64,000 nt of DNA from Agaribacterium sp. ZY112 (GTDB lineage Bacteria > Pseudomonadota > Gammaproteobacteria > Pseudomonadales > Cellvibrionaceae): NCBI RefSeq assembly GCF_041346925.1, contig NZ_CP166840.1, forward strand, positions 372,001 through 436,000. Direction: 5' to 3'. The notes below the pieces were generated by a model. The model saw only the letters and a program-made list of their open reading frames with translations. It searched no databases and was not told where the DNA came from. The position numbers and the translations under genes were made by a program. Positions 63,843-64,000 of this stretch are shown piece after piece (the stretch's first letter is position 1; the number at the start of each line of letters is the position of its first letter).

Positions 63843-64000
63843 ATGGAAAACGAAACAAACGAAGAAACTCGTGGGCAGGAACTGCGTTCCTTTCTATTAA
63901 TTACTGTTGTCTTATTCCCAGCACTAAGCGTGGCCTTAGTAGGCGCCTTAGGTTTTGGCCTGTGGATGAGCCAAATCATTTTTGGCCCACCGGGAGTGTA
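63843..64000 (+). CDS. napE: NapE, small membrane protein of periplasmic nitrate reductase operon (3' end at window edge)
   Basis: Fifty-two codons from the ATG at 63843 reach the edge, where the last two bases TA probably begin the stop codon. The product has an acidic start (MENETNEETRGQELRSF), one membrane helix (LLITVVLFPALSVALVGALG) and the family end FGLWMSQIIFGPPGV. NapE is the small inner-membrane protein that opens many nap operons. napD/A/B genes would be expected beyond the window. Confidence 0.8.
   Translation, partial: MENETNEETRGQELRSFLLITVVLFPALSVALVGALGFGLWMSQIIFGPPGV

Noticed and set aside
1..64000. tRNA, rRNA genes or CRISPR arrays anywhere in the window
   Set aside because: No cloverleaf-like, rRNA-like or regularly spaced repeat array was recognised by eye; a tRNAscan and CRISPR search would be decisive.

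Overview
The window is chromosomal DNA from a gammaproteobacterium, probably a marine one of the Cellvibrionales type. This is judged from the gene set (fatty-acid cis/trans isomerase, two sulfatases, LpxR-type lipid A deacylase, galactonate pathway, NapE, and NdpA-glmR-glmS order) and not from any database search. Its most important feature is a complete Tn7-like transposon of 27,950 bp (19666-47615) inserted 25 bp downstream of the glmS stop codon. It has a perfect 5-bp target duplication (TACGA) and a full tnsABCDE set.

Left chromosomal flank (1-19665): a partial RND efflux permease and its lipoprotein adaptor; two secreted Cys-type sulfatases around an outer-membrane protein and a periplasmic binding protein; an AraC regulator overlapping a BASS-type transporter; a lipoprotein, fatty-acid cis/trans isomerase and a coiled-coil membrane protein; NdpA; then the DeoR-type regulator glmR overlapping glmS.

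Tn7-like element: the glmS-proximal end carries three TnsB-type repeats about 19-20 bp apart and the distal end three widely spaced ones, as in Tn7 R and L ends. The transposition genes are followed by an AT-rich cargo that looks like a stacked defence and conflict island. It holds an ApeA-like HEPN protein; a class III cyclase-like protein; two TcmP proteins with one three-Cys-motif DUF5131 protein and an HTH regulator with a perfect inverted-repeat operator; and a 1680-residue protein with a sacsin-like GHKL ATPase module, a Schlafen AlbA_2-like module and a C-terminal caspase-like protease. Beyond these lie an integrase relic, an AHH nuclease toxin/immunity pair, a small CsrA paralogue, a SUKH-type immunity protein, a uracil-DNA-glycosylase-like pseudogene broken by one TGA codon, an IS3 remnant, and an SOS-controlled umuDC operon with a consensus LexA box beside the L end.

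Right chromosomal flank (47616-64000): the probable original glmS terminator, now almost 28 kb from glmS; lpxR; dgoK-dgoA; ArsH; a PhzF-like protein; oligopeptidase A; an MHYT membrane protein; a STAS/SpoIIE-phosphatase partner-switching pair; AsmA; MarC; outer-membrane barrels; and the start of a nap operon with an FNR-type box.

The strongest candidates for a new system are the ATPase-AlbA-caspase fusion protein (34723-39765) and the neighbouring two-TcmP/DUF5131/HTH locus.
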